33,439 nt of DNA from the NCBI GenBank assembly GCA_003818495.1, contig RPRK01000030.1, forward strand, positions 1 to 33,439. Direction: 5' to 3'. Shown one piece after another: positions 23,646 through 31,740 of this stretch; the stretch's first letter is position 1, and every line of letters starts with the position of its first letter. The position numbers were made by a program, and so were the translations under genes. The notes under the pieces are model-generated. The model had not been told where the DNA came from, did no database searches, and saw only the letters and a program-made list of their open reading frames with translations. This DNA is from Burkholderiales bacterium. GTDB lineage: Bacteria; Pseudomonadota; Gammaproteobacteria; Burkholderiales; Burkholderiaceae_E.

Positions 23646-25232
23646 ATGAGTCAGTCCCTCGGAAGCACCCGGGCCCCGCGCCTGGCCAGGATCGGCGCTC
23701 GGCTCGGCCTCGCGTTCGGCCTGATGGGCGTGCTGATGCTCGGCCTCGGCGCGTTCAGCGCCGCGCGGCTCAAGGCGGTGTCGAACGAGTTCGTCGACGT
23801 GCTCGACACGCGGCTGCCACGGCTCGAGCTGATGCAGTCGGTGCTCGACGACCTGAACGGGCTGAACATCGCCGCGCGCGACGCGATCGGCGCGTCGCCC
23901 GAGGAGATGGCGCCGCTGATCGCGCGCATCGACAAGGCCCGCGAGCAGGTGGGCTCGAAGGTGCAGCAGCTGCAGGACACCTTCAAGGACGAGGGCGAGC
24001 TCGGCGCCAAGACCGCCGAGGAGTTCGCCGGGCACGGCTCGGGCGTGCTGGTCTCGCTGGTGAAGTTCACCCGGGCGCTGCGCGCCCAGAACGCGGAGGC
24101 GGCCACCCGCACGCTGCGCGAATCGATCCAGCCGCGGCTCAACGGCATGATGGCCGCGGTCGACACCTTCCGGGCGAACCAGTTCACGGCGCTGCAGGAC
24201 GCCAAGGCGAAGATCGACCGGTCGACGCGCTCGGCGCTGATCGCGATCGCCGCCCTGGTGGGTGCGGCGCTGGTGCTGGCCGGGGTGGCGAGCCTGCTGA
24301 TCGCCCGCTCGATCACGCGGCCGCTGAGCGACGCGGTCGAAGCCGGCCAGGCGATCGCCGGCGGCGACCTTCGGGTGCGCCCGGTCTCGACCGTGCGCCA
24401 CGAGGCCGGCCTGGTCATGGCCGCGCTGCGCGGGATCAGCGAGCGGATCGGCGAGGTGGTGCACAGCATCCGCGGCGCCGCCTCGCGCATCGACGTGTCG
24501 GCACGCGACATCGTGAGCGGCAGCCAGCGGCTGTCGTCGAGCAGCGCCGAGCTGTCGGTGCGGCTCCACGACTCGGTGGCGGCGATGGGCGAGATCCGCG
24601 CGATGGTCGAGGCCAGCGCCGCCGGTGCCCGCCAGGTCGACGCCCGGGCCCGCGAGGCGTCCGAGCGGGCCAGCGACGGCAAGCGAGAGGTCGACGCCGT
24701 CCGCCAGGGCATGCGTCAGCTCTCCGACCAGGCGCGCCAGATCGCCGAGATCATCGGCGTGATCGACGGCATCGCGTTCCAGACCAACATCCTCGCGCTG
24801 AACGCGGCGGTCGAGGCGGCCCGGGCCGGCGAGCAGGGGCGCGGCTTCGCCGTCGTGGCCGCGGAGGTCCGCAGCCTGGCCACCCGCACCACCGGATCGT
24901 CCGCCGAGATCCGCAAGCTGATCGATTCGTCGGTCGCCCAGGTGGCCACCAACGTCGAGCGCATCGAGCAGGTCGGCACCAAGATGGACAGCATCCTCGG
25001 CGACGTCGACGACGTCAGCACGAGCGTCGCGAGCATCTCGGCCGCGCTCGTCCAGCAGCTCGAGCGGATCGGCGAGGCCGACGCCAACATGGCCGTGCTC
25101 GACCGGTCCAACACCGAGACCGGCGCCATGATCGGCGACCTCGAGCAGATGTCGCGGGTGCTCGACCAGACCGCGCGCGACCTGTCGGAACGGGTGTCGG
25201 TGTTCCGGGTACAGGACACGGCTCACGCCTGA
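23646..25232 (+). CDS. Methyl-accepting chemotaxis protein
   Basis: 528 residues. Membrane segments at about 16-39 and 198-221 enclose a periplasmic sensor of about 155 residues, helical (probably a four-helix bundle) and without Cys or a haem motif. A HAMP domain ([21 protein letters not shown]) follows, then the signalling domain with its hairpin tip at about 372-400 ([24 protein letters not shown]). No C-terminal NWETF-type tether. It starts 4 bases after the SCO stop, so it belongs to the redox operon, which makes a stimulus linked to copper, peroxide or respiration plausible. Confidence 0.95.
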   Translation: MSQSLGSTRAPRLARIGARLGLAFGLMGVLMLGLGAFSAARLKAVSNEFVDVLDTRLPRLELMQSVLDDLNGLNIAARDAIGASPEEMAPLIARIDKAREQVGSKVQQLQDTFKDEGELGAKTAEEFAGHGSGVLVSLVKFTRALRAQNAEAATRTLRESIQPRLNGMMAAVDTFRANQFTALQDAKAKIDRSTRSALIAIAALVGAALVLAGVASLLIARSITRPLSDAVEAGQAIAGGDLRVRPVSTVRHEAGLVMAALRGISERIGEVVHSIRGAASRIDVSARDIVSGSQRLSSSSAELSVRLHDSVAAMGEIRAMVEASAAGARQVDARAREASERASDGKREVDAVRQGMRQLSDQARQIAEIIGVIDGIAFQTNILALNAAVEAARAGEQGRGFAVVAAEVRSLATRTTGSSAEIRKLIDSSVAQVATNVERIEQVGTKMDSILGDVDDVSTSVASISAALVQQLERIGEADANMAVLDRSNTETGAMIGDLEQMSRVLDQTARDLSERVSVFRVQDTAHA

Positions 25233-25236
25233 ACGC

Positions 25237-25259
25237 GGCGCGGGCCGCGCGCCCGCGCC
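25237..25259 (+). terminator. 9-bp GC hairpin after the chemoreceptor gene
   Basis: GGCGCGGGC and GCCCGCGCC pair perfectly around loop CGCGC, beginning 4 bases after the stop. No T-run. It probably ends the redox operon. Confidence 0.6.
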
Positions 25260-25354
25260 CCCGGCCGGACGATCCGGAACGGGCCTGCATGCGCTATCGT
25301 GCGGGCCATGCATCGCGCGGACGCACTGCGTGGCATCTCCAGGACCGCCCGCCC

Positions 25355-25825
25355 ATGAGCGCCACCGACCGATCCGAGCCCGAGCACGACGACGACGTGC
25401 CGCGCCTCCTGTTCCAGACCACCTACTGCAGCCGGGCCGCCGCCGACGTCGACGACGCGGCGGTCCAGCGCATCCTCGCGGCCGCGCACGAGCGCAACCC
25501 CCGGCTCGGCATCACCGGGCTGCTGGTCTTCGGCTCCGGCATCTTCTTCCAGTGGCTCGAGGGCCCGCGCGACGCGGTGGCCGGGCTGATGGACATGATC
25601 CGAGGCGACGGCCGCCACGATTCGGTCGTCACGCTGAGCGAGACCGAGGAGGTCCGCGAGCGGCTGTTCCCGCACTGGGACATGGAGCTGGTGAGCGCGG
25701 ACGACATCCGCGACGTGCTGGTCGACGCGCACGAGGGTGCCGCCGACCCGCGCAGCGCGGCCACCCTGTCGCTGATGCTCGAGCAGCTCGAGCGCGGCGC
25801 GCTGAGCCCGCTCGGCCGCGGCTGA
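25355..25825 (+). CDS. BLUF-domain blue-light sensor
   Basis: 156 residues. One FAD-binding BLUF domain (residues about 17-110) and a 45-residue helical tail; no output domain. The light-switch residues are present: Tyr24 (TTYCS), Asn48 (ERNPRLGITG), Gln66 (FFQWLEG) and Trp108 (PHWDM), matching AppA Tyr21, Asn45, Gln63 and Trp104. Such short BLUF proteins act by binding a partner. It is placed 122 bases after the chemoreceptor with a hairpin between, so it likely has its own promoter. AGGA about 10 bases before ATG 25355. The N-terminal 15 residues are acidic. Confidence 0.92.
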   Translation: MSATDRSEPEHDDDVPRLLFQTTYCSRAAADVDDAAVQRILAAAHERNPRLGITGLLVFGSGIFFQWLEGPRDAVAGLMDMIRGDGRHDSVVTLSETEEVRERLFPHWDMELVSADDIRDVLVDAHEGAADPRSAATLSLMLEQLERGALSPLGRG

Positions 25826-25848
25826 GCGCGTGAATGGAGCACGGCCGC

Positions 25849-25863
25849 CGGGCGCATCGCCCG
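25849..25863. terminator. Hairpin between BLUF and the convergent small gene
   Basis: CGGGCG and CGCCCG pair around loop CAT, inside a wider CGGCCG-flanked GC-rich stretch. It could stop transcription from both sides. Short stem, so moderate support. Confidence 0.4.
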
Positions 25864-25886
25864 AGCGCGGCCGGCGGGCGCCGCCC

Positions 25887-26144
25887 CTAGCGCGGCGCCG
25901 AGATGTCCGGGTCGCGCAGCATCACCGGTTCGCGGGCGCCCGCGGCCAGCCGGGTGCGCACCGCCGCGTCGATCTCCGCCGCGTGCTGCGTGTAGGTCGA
26001 CAGCGGGTCGTCGGTGCCGCTGTGCGGGTGATACCGATAGTGCAGCGTGGCCTTGCCGATCGAGGCGCCCACGGGCACGTCGTCGACGCTGACCCAGAAG
26101 AACACGTTGGCCGAGCCGGGGTCGTAGTAGGGGGCGTGGGACAT
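25887..26144 (-). CDS. Small protein, DUF1488-like
   Basis: 85 residues. The layout fits the DUF1488 family as I remember it: a beta-rich first half (NVFFWVSVDDVPVGASIGKATL), then HAAEIDAAVRTRLAAG as the helix, and a final VMLRDPDI resembling the family's ...VLRSADF end. No signal peptide or membrane segment. Function unknown. Start ATG 26144; 76 bases separate it from the TPP-enzyme gene upstream. Confidence 0.68.
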   Translation of the reverse strand: MSHAPYYDPGSANVFFWVSVDDVPVGASIGKATLHYRYHPHSGTDDPLSTYTQHAAEIDAAVRTRLAAGAREPVMLRDPDISAPR

Positions 26145-26220
26145 GAGGCCTGCGGTGGGGGCGGATCGGAGGTCGATCCTGCGCCTTTCGGGAGGCCGCG
26201 TCCACGGAAGGGTCGGGCGC

Positions 26221-26865
26221 TCACATCGGCGCCAGCCCCAGCGCCTGCCTGAACCGGGTCTTCAGGTACGCCCCGTCGCGGGGCGGCAGCGCGCGCGGCA
26301 CCTCGGCGCTGGCGATGAAGACCTGCGCGAACGCCGGTCCCTCGCGGGCCGCGATCCGGGCGGCCAGCGCATCGACCTCGTCGATCGAGCGGATCTCGTC
26401 CGAGCGGGCGATGCCGCAGGCGCGGGCGACCTCGGCCAGGCGCGTGCCCAGGCTGGTGTGGCTGCGCTGCATGCCGGTCTCGCCGAAGTGTCCGTTGTCG
26501 AGCACCACGATCGTCAGGTTGGCGGGCTGCTGCGCGGCGACCGTCGCCAGCCCGCCCATCCCCATCAGCGCTTCGCCGTCGCCGGTCACCACCAGCACCG
26601 GGCGGGTCGGCTGCGCGAGCGCCAGGCCGAGGGCGAGCGGCGTGGCGCCGCCCATCGCGCCCCACAGGTAGAAGGTCCGGTCGCGATCGCCGGCGGCGAA
26701 GGCGTCGTAGCTCGGCGAGCCGAGCCCCGTGACCACCAGCGCCTCGGGGCAGGCCGCCAGCAGGCGCGCGACGAACGCGCGCCGGTCGATGCCGCCCGGG
26801 CGCGCATCGCCGTCGTGTCCGCGGTCGTGTCCGCTGCCGTCCGTCTTCATGCCGTTGCCCGTCAT
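26221..26865 (-). CDS. TPP-binding (PP-domain) subunit of a sulfopyruvate-decarboxylase-like enzyme
   Basis: 214 residues, the thiamine-diphosphate-binding half of a 2-oxo-acid decarboxylase. The TPP motif runs from GDG at 95-97 to Asn124 (VVTGDGEALMGMGGLA to VLDNGHFGETG). Upstream FYLWGAMGGATPLALGLALA matches the conserved G-x-M-G stretch of ComE/phosphonopyruvate decarboxylases. The first 25 residues are a His/Gly/Asp-rich leader, and Met6 is an alternative start. Coupled by ATGA to the PYR-domain gene, with which it would form the active site. Sulfopyruvate, phosphonopyruvate or another 2-oxo acid may be the substrate. Confidence 0.85.
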   Translation of the reverse strand: MTGNGMKTDGSGHDRGHDGDARPGGIDRRAFVARLLAACPEALVVTGLGSPSYDAFAAGDRDRTFYLWGAMGGATPLALGLALAQPTRPVLVVTGDGEALMGMGGLATVAAQQPANLTIVVLDNGHFGETGMQRSHTSLGTRLAEVARACGIARSDEIRSIDEVDALAARIAAREGPAFAQVFIASAEVPRALPPRDGAYLKTRFRQALGLAPM

Positions 26866-27398
26866 TTCGCCACCCACTGCTTGCGTCCGATCAGCCGCTG
26901 CGACAGCAGCACCGCGACCCGCTGGCCGCCACGAAACGCGGCGTCGAGCGCCGCACCCACCACGTCCTCGACCTCGTCGGCGGTGCTCGCGCGGTGGACC
27001 GCGACGCCCATCAGCTCCAGCGCGCCCTGCGTGGCGCGCCCCATCGGGCACTGCCACGGATTGAACTCGGCATACTCGCCGCGCATCGTCACGAGCGTGA
27101 CGAACGGGAAGTCGCCGCTCTGCAGCAGCGACAGCATGTTCACGCAGTTGCCCACGCCGCTGCTCTGCATCAGCAGCACCGCGCGCTCGCCGCCCAGCCA
27201 GGCGCCGGCGGCCAGCGCCACGCCTTCCTCCTCGGTGGTGAGCACGATGCCGCGCATGTCCGGATCGGCCTGCACGCGGCGGATCACGTGCGCATGCCCG
27301 GCGTCGGGCACGTAGGCCACCTGCCGCACGCCGGCCTCCTTGAGCAGCGTGAAGATGCGTTCCTGCCAGGGCTGCGCCGCCGGCTGGGTCGTCGTCAT
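26862..27398 (-). CDS. PYR-domain subunit of a sulfopyruvate-decarboxylase-like enzyme
   Basis: 178 residues, equal to the alpha (ComD-like) half. The catalytic Glu that activates TPP lies in LTTEEEGVALAAGAWLGG (Glu56-58), followed by VLLMQSSGVGNCVNMLSLL, the usual phosphonopyruvate/sulfopyruvate decarboxylase block, and VTMRGEYAEFNPWQCPMGRA. It needs the next gene for the TPP site. First gene of the pair, divergent from the YihU-like dehydrogenase 177 bases away, so a shared control region is likely. Known archaeal ComDE makes sulfoacetaldehyde from sulfopyruvate. Confidence 0.85.
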   Translation of the reverse strand: MTTTQPAAQPWQERIFTLLKEAGVRQVAYVPDAGHAHVIRRVQADPDMRGIVLTTEEEGVALAAGAWLGGERAVLLMQSSGVGNCVNMLSLLQSGDFPFVTLVTMRGEYAEFNPWQCPMGRATQGALELMGVAVHRASTADEVEDVVGAALDAAFRGGQRVAVLLSQRLIGRKQWVAK

Positions 27399-27575
27399 GT
27401 CGAAGTCTCCGATGTCGATGCGTTGGGCGCCGCCGCCGGCGGCCGCCCTCGCCCCGATGGTAGGGCGCGGTGCACGGGCGTGTCGAATCGGGACGCCGCA
27501 TCGCGCTCGTCGAGCGTTCCGGTCTACGCTCCGGGGTTGGACGACACCGCCGACCCCGGGCGGCACGGAGGAGAC

Positions 27576-28490
27576 ATGGAAACGATCGGATTCATCGGAC
27601 TCGGACGCATGGGCAAGTCCATGGCGGGCAACCTGCTCGCGAAGGGCTTCGCGCTGACGGTGCTCGACATCGATCCGCGGCCCGCCCGCGAGCTCGCCGA
27701 GCGCGGCGCGACGCTCGGCGAGAGCGTCGCGCAGATCGCGCGCGACTGCAGCATCGTGATCACCATGCTGCCGACCGCGGTCGAGGTCGAGCAGATCGCG
27801 ACCGGACCCGACGGCGTGTTCGCGCATGCCGCCCGCGGCAGCCTGCTGATGGACATGAGCACCATCGACCCGCTGGCGACCGACCGGCTGCAGGCCGCGG
27901 CGCTCGCGCGCGGGCTGTCGGTGGTCGATGCCCCGGTCGGCCGGCTCGCCGAGCACGCCGACCGCGGCGAATCGCTGTTCATGGTCGGGGCGAGCGACGC
28001 CGACCTCGCCCGGGTGCGGCCGCTGCTCGATGCGATGGGCACGACCGTTCACCACTGCGGCGGTGTCGGCACCGGCGGGCGCACGAAGCTGGTCAACAAC
28101 TTCGTGGCGGTCACGCTCACCCAGGTCAACGCCGAGGCGCTGGCGCTGTCGCAGCGCTTCGGGCTCGATCTCACCCGCACGCTGGCGGTGCTGCTCGGCA
28201 CCTCGGCGAACAACGGCCAGCTGCGGATGAACTTCCCGAGCAAGGTGCTCGCCGGCGACACCACGCCCGGCTTCACCATCGACCTCGCGCACAAGGATCT
28301 CGCGCTGGTCCTCGGCGCGGCCCATGCGGCCCGCGTGCCGATGCCGGTGGCGGCCGCGGTCTTCGAGTCGTTCAGCCTGGCACGCGCCGGCGGCTATGGC
28401 GGCCTCGACTTCTCCGGGATCGCGGATGCGAACTGCGACGTCGCGAAGATCGAGCGGGCGCGGGTGCCGAAGGGCTGGACGCCGGGCTGA
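27576..28490 (+). CDS. 3-hydroxyisobutyrate dehydrogenase family, sulfolactaldehyde reductase (YihU)-like
   Basis: 304 residues, cytoplasmic NAD(P) enzyme. Rossmann motif GLGRMG at 8-13, Asp31 after the second strand (favours NAD), catalytic Lys171 (RTKLVNN). Most family members have DAPVSGG before the active site; here it is DAPVGR with Gly122-Arg123, as I recall for E. coli YihU, where Arg123 binds the sulfonate. The later GTSANNGQL..FPSKVLAGD..IDLAHKDL block also follows YihU. GGAGGAG upstream supports ATG 27576. Divergent from the split decarboxylase. Substrate could be sulfolactaldehyde, dihydroxypropanesulfonate or a related C3/C2 sulfonate; unproven. Confidence 0.85.
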   Translation: METIGFIGLGRMGKSMAGNLLAKGFALTVLDIDPRPARELAERGATLGESVAQIARDCSIVITMLPTAVEVEQIATGPDGVFAHAARGSLLMDMSTIDPLATDRLQAAALARGLSVVDAPVGRLAEHADRGESLFMVGASDADLARVRPLLDAMGTTVHHCGGVGTGGRTKLVNNFVAVTLTQVNAEALALSQRFGLDLTRTLAVLLGTSANNGQLRMNFPSKVLAGDTTPGFTIDLAHKDLALVLGAAHAARVPMPVAAAVFESFSLARAGGYGGLDFSGIADANCDVAKIERARVPKGWTPG

Positions 28491-28556
28491 GGCCGCCCGC
28501 GAGGCCTGCGGCGCCGGGGCCGGGCGGATCGTCCGGTCCGGGTCCTGCGGCGCCGC

Positions 28557-29483
28557 TCAGCGCACCGCGGCCGCCAGCGTCAGCACCGCGTCGGCGAACA
28601 CCTGCGGCACCTCCTGCGGCATGTTGTGGCCCACGCCCGGCACGACCGCATGGGTGCGCGGCCCGGTGAACCGGTGGCCGTGCTGCGCGGCGTCGGCCGG
28701 CGGGCGCACCCCGTCGTCGGCGCCGTCGAAGGTGAGCGTCGGCACCGTGATCGGCGGCTGCGCCGCCAGCCGACGCTCGATTCCGGCGAGCGCCGGGTCG
28801 CCCGCCACCAGGCCGAAGCGGTGGCGGTACGAGTGGATCACCACGTCGACGAAATCCGGATTGTCGAAGGCCGCGGCGCTGCGCTCGAAGGTGGCGTCGT
28901 CGAAGGACCAGGTGGGCGACCAGGTCTCCCACAGCAGCCGGCACACCGCGCGCCGGTCGCGCTCGAGGCCCGCGCGCCCGCGCTCGGAGTGGAAGTAGTA
29001 CTGGTACCAGAGGCTGCGCTCGTTGGCGGGCGTGTCCGGCACCATCGCGCGCGAGATGTCCTGGATGTTGTAGCTGTTGAACGAGACCAGGCCCGAGCAG
29101 CGCTGCGGCCACAGCGCGGCGACCACGCAGGCCGCGCGGCCGCCCCAGTCGTAGCCCGCGAGGACGGCGCGCGGGATCGCGAGCGCGTCCATCAACGCGA
29201 GCAGGTCGTTGCCCAGCGCGGCCTGTTCGCCCGAACGCGGTACCGACGCGTCCGTGAAGCGGGTCGGACCGAAGCCGCGCAGGTACGGCACCACGACACG
29301 GCAGCCGGCGGCGGCGAGGCGCGGCGCGACCTGCGCATAGGCGTGCACGTCGTACGGGAAGCCGTGCATCAGCAGCACCGGCGTGCCGTCGAGCGGGCCG
29401 GCCGCGTGGTAGGCGACGTCGAGGACACCGGCGCGGACGGTCTGCAGCGGGCCGGGAAGGCCGATCGGGATGGGCGCGGTCAT
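28557..29483 (-). CDS. Alpha/beta hydrolase, epoxide hydrolase/dehalogenase-like
   Basis: 308 residues. Oxyanion motif LLMHGFPYD, nucleophile elbow AGYDWGGRA with Asp rather than Ser, as in epoxide hydrolases and haloalkane dehalogenases, and C-terminal His in VVPGVGHNMP. A cap domain of about residues 135-225 carries Tyr-rich WYQYYF that could hold the epoxide oxygen. Start ATG 29483. Cytoplasmic. 28491-28556 between it and the previous convergent gene holds a 12-base direct repeat (CCTGCGGCGCCG) and no clear terminator. Confidence 0.85.
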   Translation of the reverse strand: MTAPIPIGLPGPLQTVRAGVLDVAYHAAGPLDGTPVLLMHGFPYDVHAYAQVAPRLAAAGCRVVVPYLRGFGPTRFTDASVPRSGEQAALGNDLLALMDALAIPRAVLAGYDWGGRAACVVAALWPQRCSGLVSFNSYNIQDISRAMVPDTPANERSLWYQYYFHSERGRAGLERDRRAVCRLLWETWSPTWSFDDATFERSAAAFDNPDFVDVVIHSYRHRFGLVAGDPALAGIERRLAAQPPITVPTLTFDGADDGVRPPADAAQHGHRFTGPRTHAVVPGVGHNMPQEVPQVFADAVLTLAAAVR

Positions 29484-29503
29484 GGCGGCACGGTCGTGAG
29501 TGT

Positions 29504-29556
29504 GGGGAAGTGAGGAGGGGAAGTGAGGAGGGCGACGTGAGGGGGTGGCGACGTGG
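29504..29556. repeat. G-rich repeat block in a divergent promoter region
   Basis: Two tandem copies of GGGGAAGTGAGGA (29504-29516, 29517-29529) followed by GGCGACGTG twice (29531-29539, 29547-29555) with a G-run between. Several runs of three or more G on the plus strand could fold as a quadruplex. It sits between the hydrolase start (29483) and the MipA-like start (29656). Confidence 0.75.
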
Positions 29557-29655
29557 CCCGGCGGGGCCTGCGGTGTCGGGATCGTACGTCCCCGCCCCGA
29601 AACCGGGCTCGCGACGGGTAGAGTCGCGGAACACTTTTTCCGGATCCCCCCCGCG

Positions 29656-30438
29656 ATGACCCTCCGTCCCCTCGGCCTCGGCGCGCTGCAGTGCGTCGCA
29701 TTCTGTGCGCTCGGTGCGCTCGGTGCGCTCGGTGCGTCCGACGCCCGCGCGCAGACCGCCTTCGAGAACCGCTTCACCGGGGAGGTCGGCGTCGGCGCCT
29801 ACCTCAAGCGAGGCATGGTGAAGGACGTCGGCGGCTCGGTCATGGTGCTGCCCTACGTGTACGGCGACTACGGCCGCTTCTTCGCCCGCGTCGACACGCT
29901 CGGCGTGAAGACGCTGCCGCTCGGCTCGGGTCACCTCGAGCTGGTCGGGCGGGTGAACACCGACGGCTTCGACGCCGACGGCGCCGCGCTGCGCGGCGTG
30001 GGCGACCGCCGCAACCCGGTGCCGATCGGCGTCGGCACGATGCAGCGCACGCCGGTGGGCGCCTTCTTCCTCTACGCGATGTACGACGTGACCTCGGGAG
30101 GCGCGCTGCTCGAGGGCACCTGGGGCGGCCGCTTCGAGGCCGGACCGGTGACCCTCTATCCGCTGCTCGGGCTCGAATACCGCAGCAGCGCGCTCGTGCG
30201 GCACCTCTATGGCATCGACGGCGCGCAGTCCGCCGCGAGCGGCTATCCGGCCTACGCGCCGGGCGGCTCGACCGTGCCGATGGTCGGGCTGGCCGCGACG
30301 ATGCCGATCTCGGGGCCGTGGGCGCTGCAGCTCCAGTGGCGCCACCGCTGGTTCGACGACGCCATCACCGGCAGCCCGATCGTCAACGAGCGGGGGCTCG
30401 ACAGCGGCCACGTGGCGATCACGTACGAGTTCAAGTAG
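29656..30438 (+). CDS. MipA/OmpV family outer-membrane protein
   Basis: 260 residues, signal peptide ending near ARA (residue 32), then a beta-barrel pattern of alternating hydrophobics and aromatic girdle residues, ending in YEFK. Family segments: YVYGDYGRFFARVDTLGV, GHLELVGRVNTDGFDAD, LRGVGDRRNPVPIGVG. Similar proteins scaffold murein enzymes or act as channels; the role here is unknown. The signal peptide contains a 9-base DNA repeat. A TAGAGT -10-like hexamer lies at 29619-29624. Confidence 0.82.
   Translation: MTLRPLGLGALQCVAFCALGALGALGASDARAQTAFENRFTGEVGVGAYLKRGMVKDVGGSVMVLPYVYGDYGRFFARVDTLGVKTLPLGSGHLELVGRVNTDGFDADGAALRGVGDRRNPVPIGVGTMQRTPVGAFFLYAMYDVTSGGALLEGTWGGRFEAGPVTLYPLLGLEYRSSALVRHLYGIDGAQSAASGYPAYAPGGSTVPMVGLAATMPISGPWALQLQWRHRWFDDAITGSPIVNERGLDSGHVAITYEFK
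29705..29740 (+). repeat. 9-bp in-frame repeat in the MipA-like signal peptide
   Basis: Four units of GTGCGCTCG (the last is GTGCGTCCG) encode Ala-Leu-Gly repeats in the hydrophobic core of the signal. Unit gain or loss would lengthen or shorten the core without a frameshift. Confidence 0.9.
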
Positions 30439-30496
30439 ACCGTTCGCGCGGCAGCGCCCTGCGCGCGGCCCGGAGCGAACTCGAGCCGGGATTGCC

Positions 30497-30514
30497 CCGG
30501 CCCGGCCGGGCCGG
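30497..30514. terminator. 18-bp perfect palindrome between convergent genes
   Basis: The sequence reads the same on both strands: CCGGCCC, GGCC, GGGCCGG. It would form a 7-bp stem with a 4-base loop between the MipA-like stop (30438) and the HTH stop (30518). No T-run. Confidence 0.55.
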
Positions 30515-30517
30515 TGC

Positions 30518-30964
30518 TCAGTCCTGCGCGGCGAGCCTCGCCTCGGCCTGTCGCCGGCTCATCGTGCGGAGCCCCGCGATCGCCCGGAGCTGCTCCGCAC
30601 GGGGCGTGGCCTTCTGCCGCTCCCAGTTGTAGACCGACTGGCCGCTGACGCCGAGCAGCCTGCCGAGCGCCTCGGCCGACAGGCCCAGGCGCGCCCGATG
30701 CGCCTGGAACCCCTTGGCCGACCAGCGCACGGCGCGCGCGGCGACATCGGTCGGGGGGGGCTCGGTCGCGGTCGCGGCGCGAGCGCGGGGCGTCTTCCGC
30801 AGCGCCCGGTTCGACTGCTCGAGCGTCCTGATCTGCCGCTTGAGCGCGGCGATCTCGCGCCGATGCTGGGCCGACGCCTTGCGGATCGCTTCGGTCTGGA
30901 CCCGGATCTCCTTGCGGGCGATCCGCTGGATCTCGGCCTTCAGGGCGGTGGCGATGTCGGGCAT
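30518..30964 (-). CDS. Coiled-coil plus XRE-type helix-turn-helix protein
   Basis: 148 residues. Residues 1-60 are a charged helix with heptads (EIRVQTEAIRKASAQHRREIAALKRQI) likely to form a coiled coil. Residues about 84-130 are a Cro/CI-like HTH: HRARLGLSAEALGRLLGV, then SGQSVYNWERQKATPRAEQ. The HTH is at the C-terminus, the reverse of most small XRE regulators. No partner toxin is adjacent. Start ATG 30964 gives the full coil. 30965-31106 holds no gene I can support. Confidence 0.82.
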   Translation of the reverse strand: MPDIATALKAEIQRIARKEIRVQTEAIRKASAQHRREIAALKRQIRTLEQSNRALRKTPRARAATATEPPPTDVAARAVRWSAKGFQAHRARLGLSAEALGRLLGVSGQSVYNWERQKATPRAEQLRAIAGLRTMSRRQAEARLAAQD

Positions 30965-31106
30965 GGGGACTCTCGAGGGACGGGGCACGGAACGGCCGCG
31001 CGGGCGACAGTCGGTCATTGTCGCAGGGCGCCGGGTCGCCCGCCGAGGTTCGGGTCGGGCGCGGTGCCCGGGGCGTGCCCCCGTGCAACGCCCGCCCGGG
31101 CGCCGC

Positions 31107-31625
31107 TCACCCCGGTTCCGGTGCTCCGAGCACGCCGTCCGTACCCGGCACGTACGCGAGCACCAGCGGCCGGATCGCGTCGAGCATCGCCGCCACGCAC
31201 CGCGTCGACCCGCGCATCGACGGCGGGTCGCCGGTGTAGGCGTACACCACCGGGCCCCAGTGCCAGGCCTTGTCCACGACCGAGCGCGCCGGCGCGACCA
31301 GCTGGAACTGATCGAATTCGGGGACGTCACGCGCCACCGGCTCGATCACCTGCCGGAGCGGGCGCGGCGCCGTCCGCTCGGCCGCGTCGGCGAGGCCGGA
31401 CAGCCAGGCCGGCAGCGGATCGGCGTCGGTGGACCGCACCGCGACCATCGCGTACAGCGACGCCCGCTCGCCGCCCCGCAGACCGAGCCGGATCCAGACG
31501 CGGCGACCGCCCACCTTGCCGAGCGGCAGTCGCAGCCCGTCGACGGACGAGGCCTCGATCCGCGGGTAGCGTGCGCTCAGGTGGTGCCGGATCGCGTCGT
31601 TGACGTTGGAGAACTGGTCGGACAT
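31107..31625 (-). CDS. Hypothetical protein
   Basis: 172 residues, not recognised. Starts [21 protein letters not shown], a likely helix, followed by alternating strands ([29 protein letters not shown]) and a C-terminal half with [15 protein letters not shown]. No signal peptide or membrane segment. GC third-position bias is like its neighbours. It is divergent from the catalase gene (115 bases between starts), so shared control is possible but unproven. Confidence 0.7.
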   Translation of the reverse strand: MSDQFSNVNDAIRHHLSARYPRIEASSVDGLRLPLGKVGGRRVWIRLGLRGGERASLYAMVAVRSTDADPLPAWLSGLADAAERTAPRPLRQVIEPVARDVPEFDQFQLVAPARSVVDKAWHWGPVVYAYTGDPPSMRGSTRCVAAMLDAIRPLVLAYVPGTDGVLGAPEPG

Positions 31626-31686
31626 CGGCGCAGCGTACCCGAGGCGTGGCGGTCCGCCTCGAGCCGGCCGACGACCGGCCCGGCAT

Positions 31687-31712
31687 CGGGCACAAGCTTT
31701 GCCGAGTGCCCG
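31687..31712. promoter_or_regulatory. Inverted repeat in the catalase upstream region
   Basis: CGGGCAC (31687-31693) and GTGCCCG (31706-31712) are perfect 7-base arms 12 bases apart, 28 bases before the catalase ATG. Could be an operator or a leader hairpin. Confidence 0.4.
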
Positions 31713-31740
31713 GATTCCCAATCCTTTCCGGAAGCGCACC

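Noticed and set aside
23268..25313. Long minus-strand open frame under the chemoreceptor
   Set aside because: It arises from GC third-position bias of the real gene; Arg/His/Asp-rich and without motifs.
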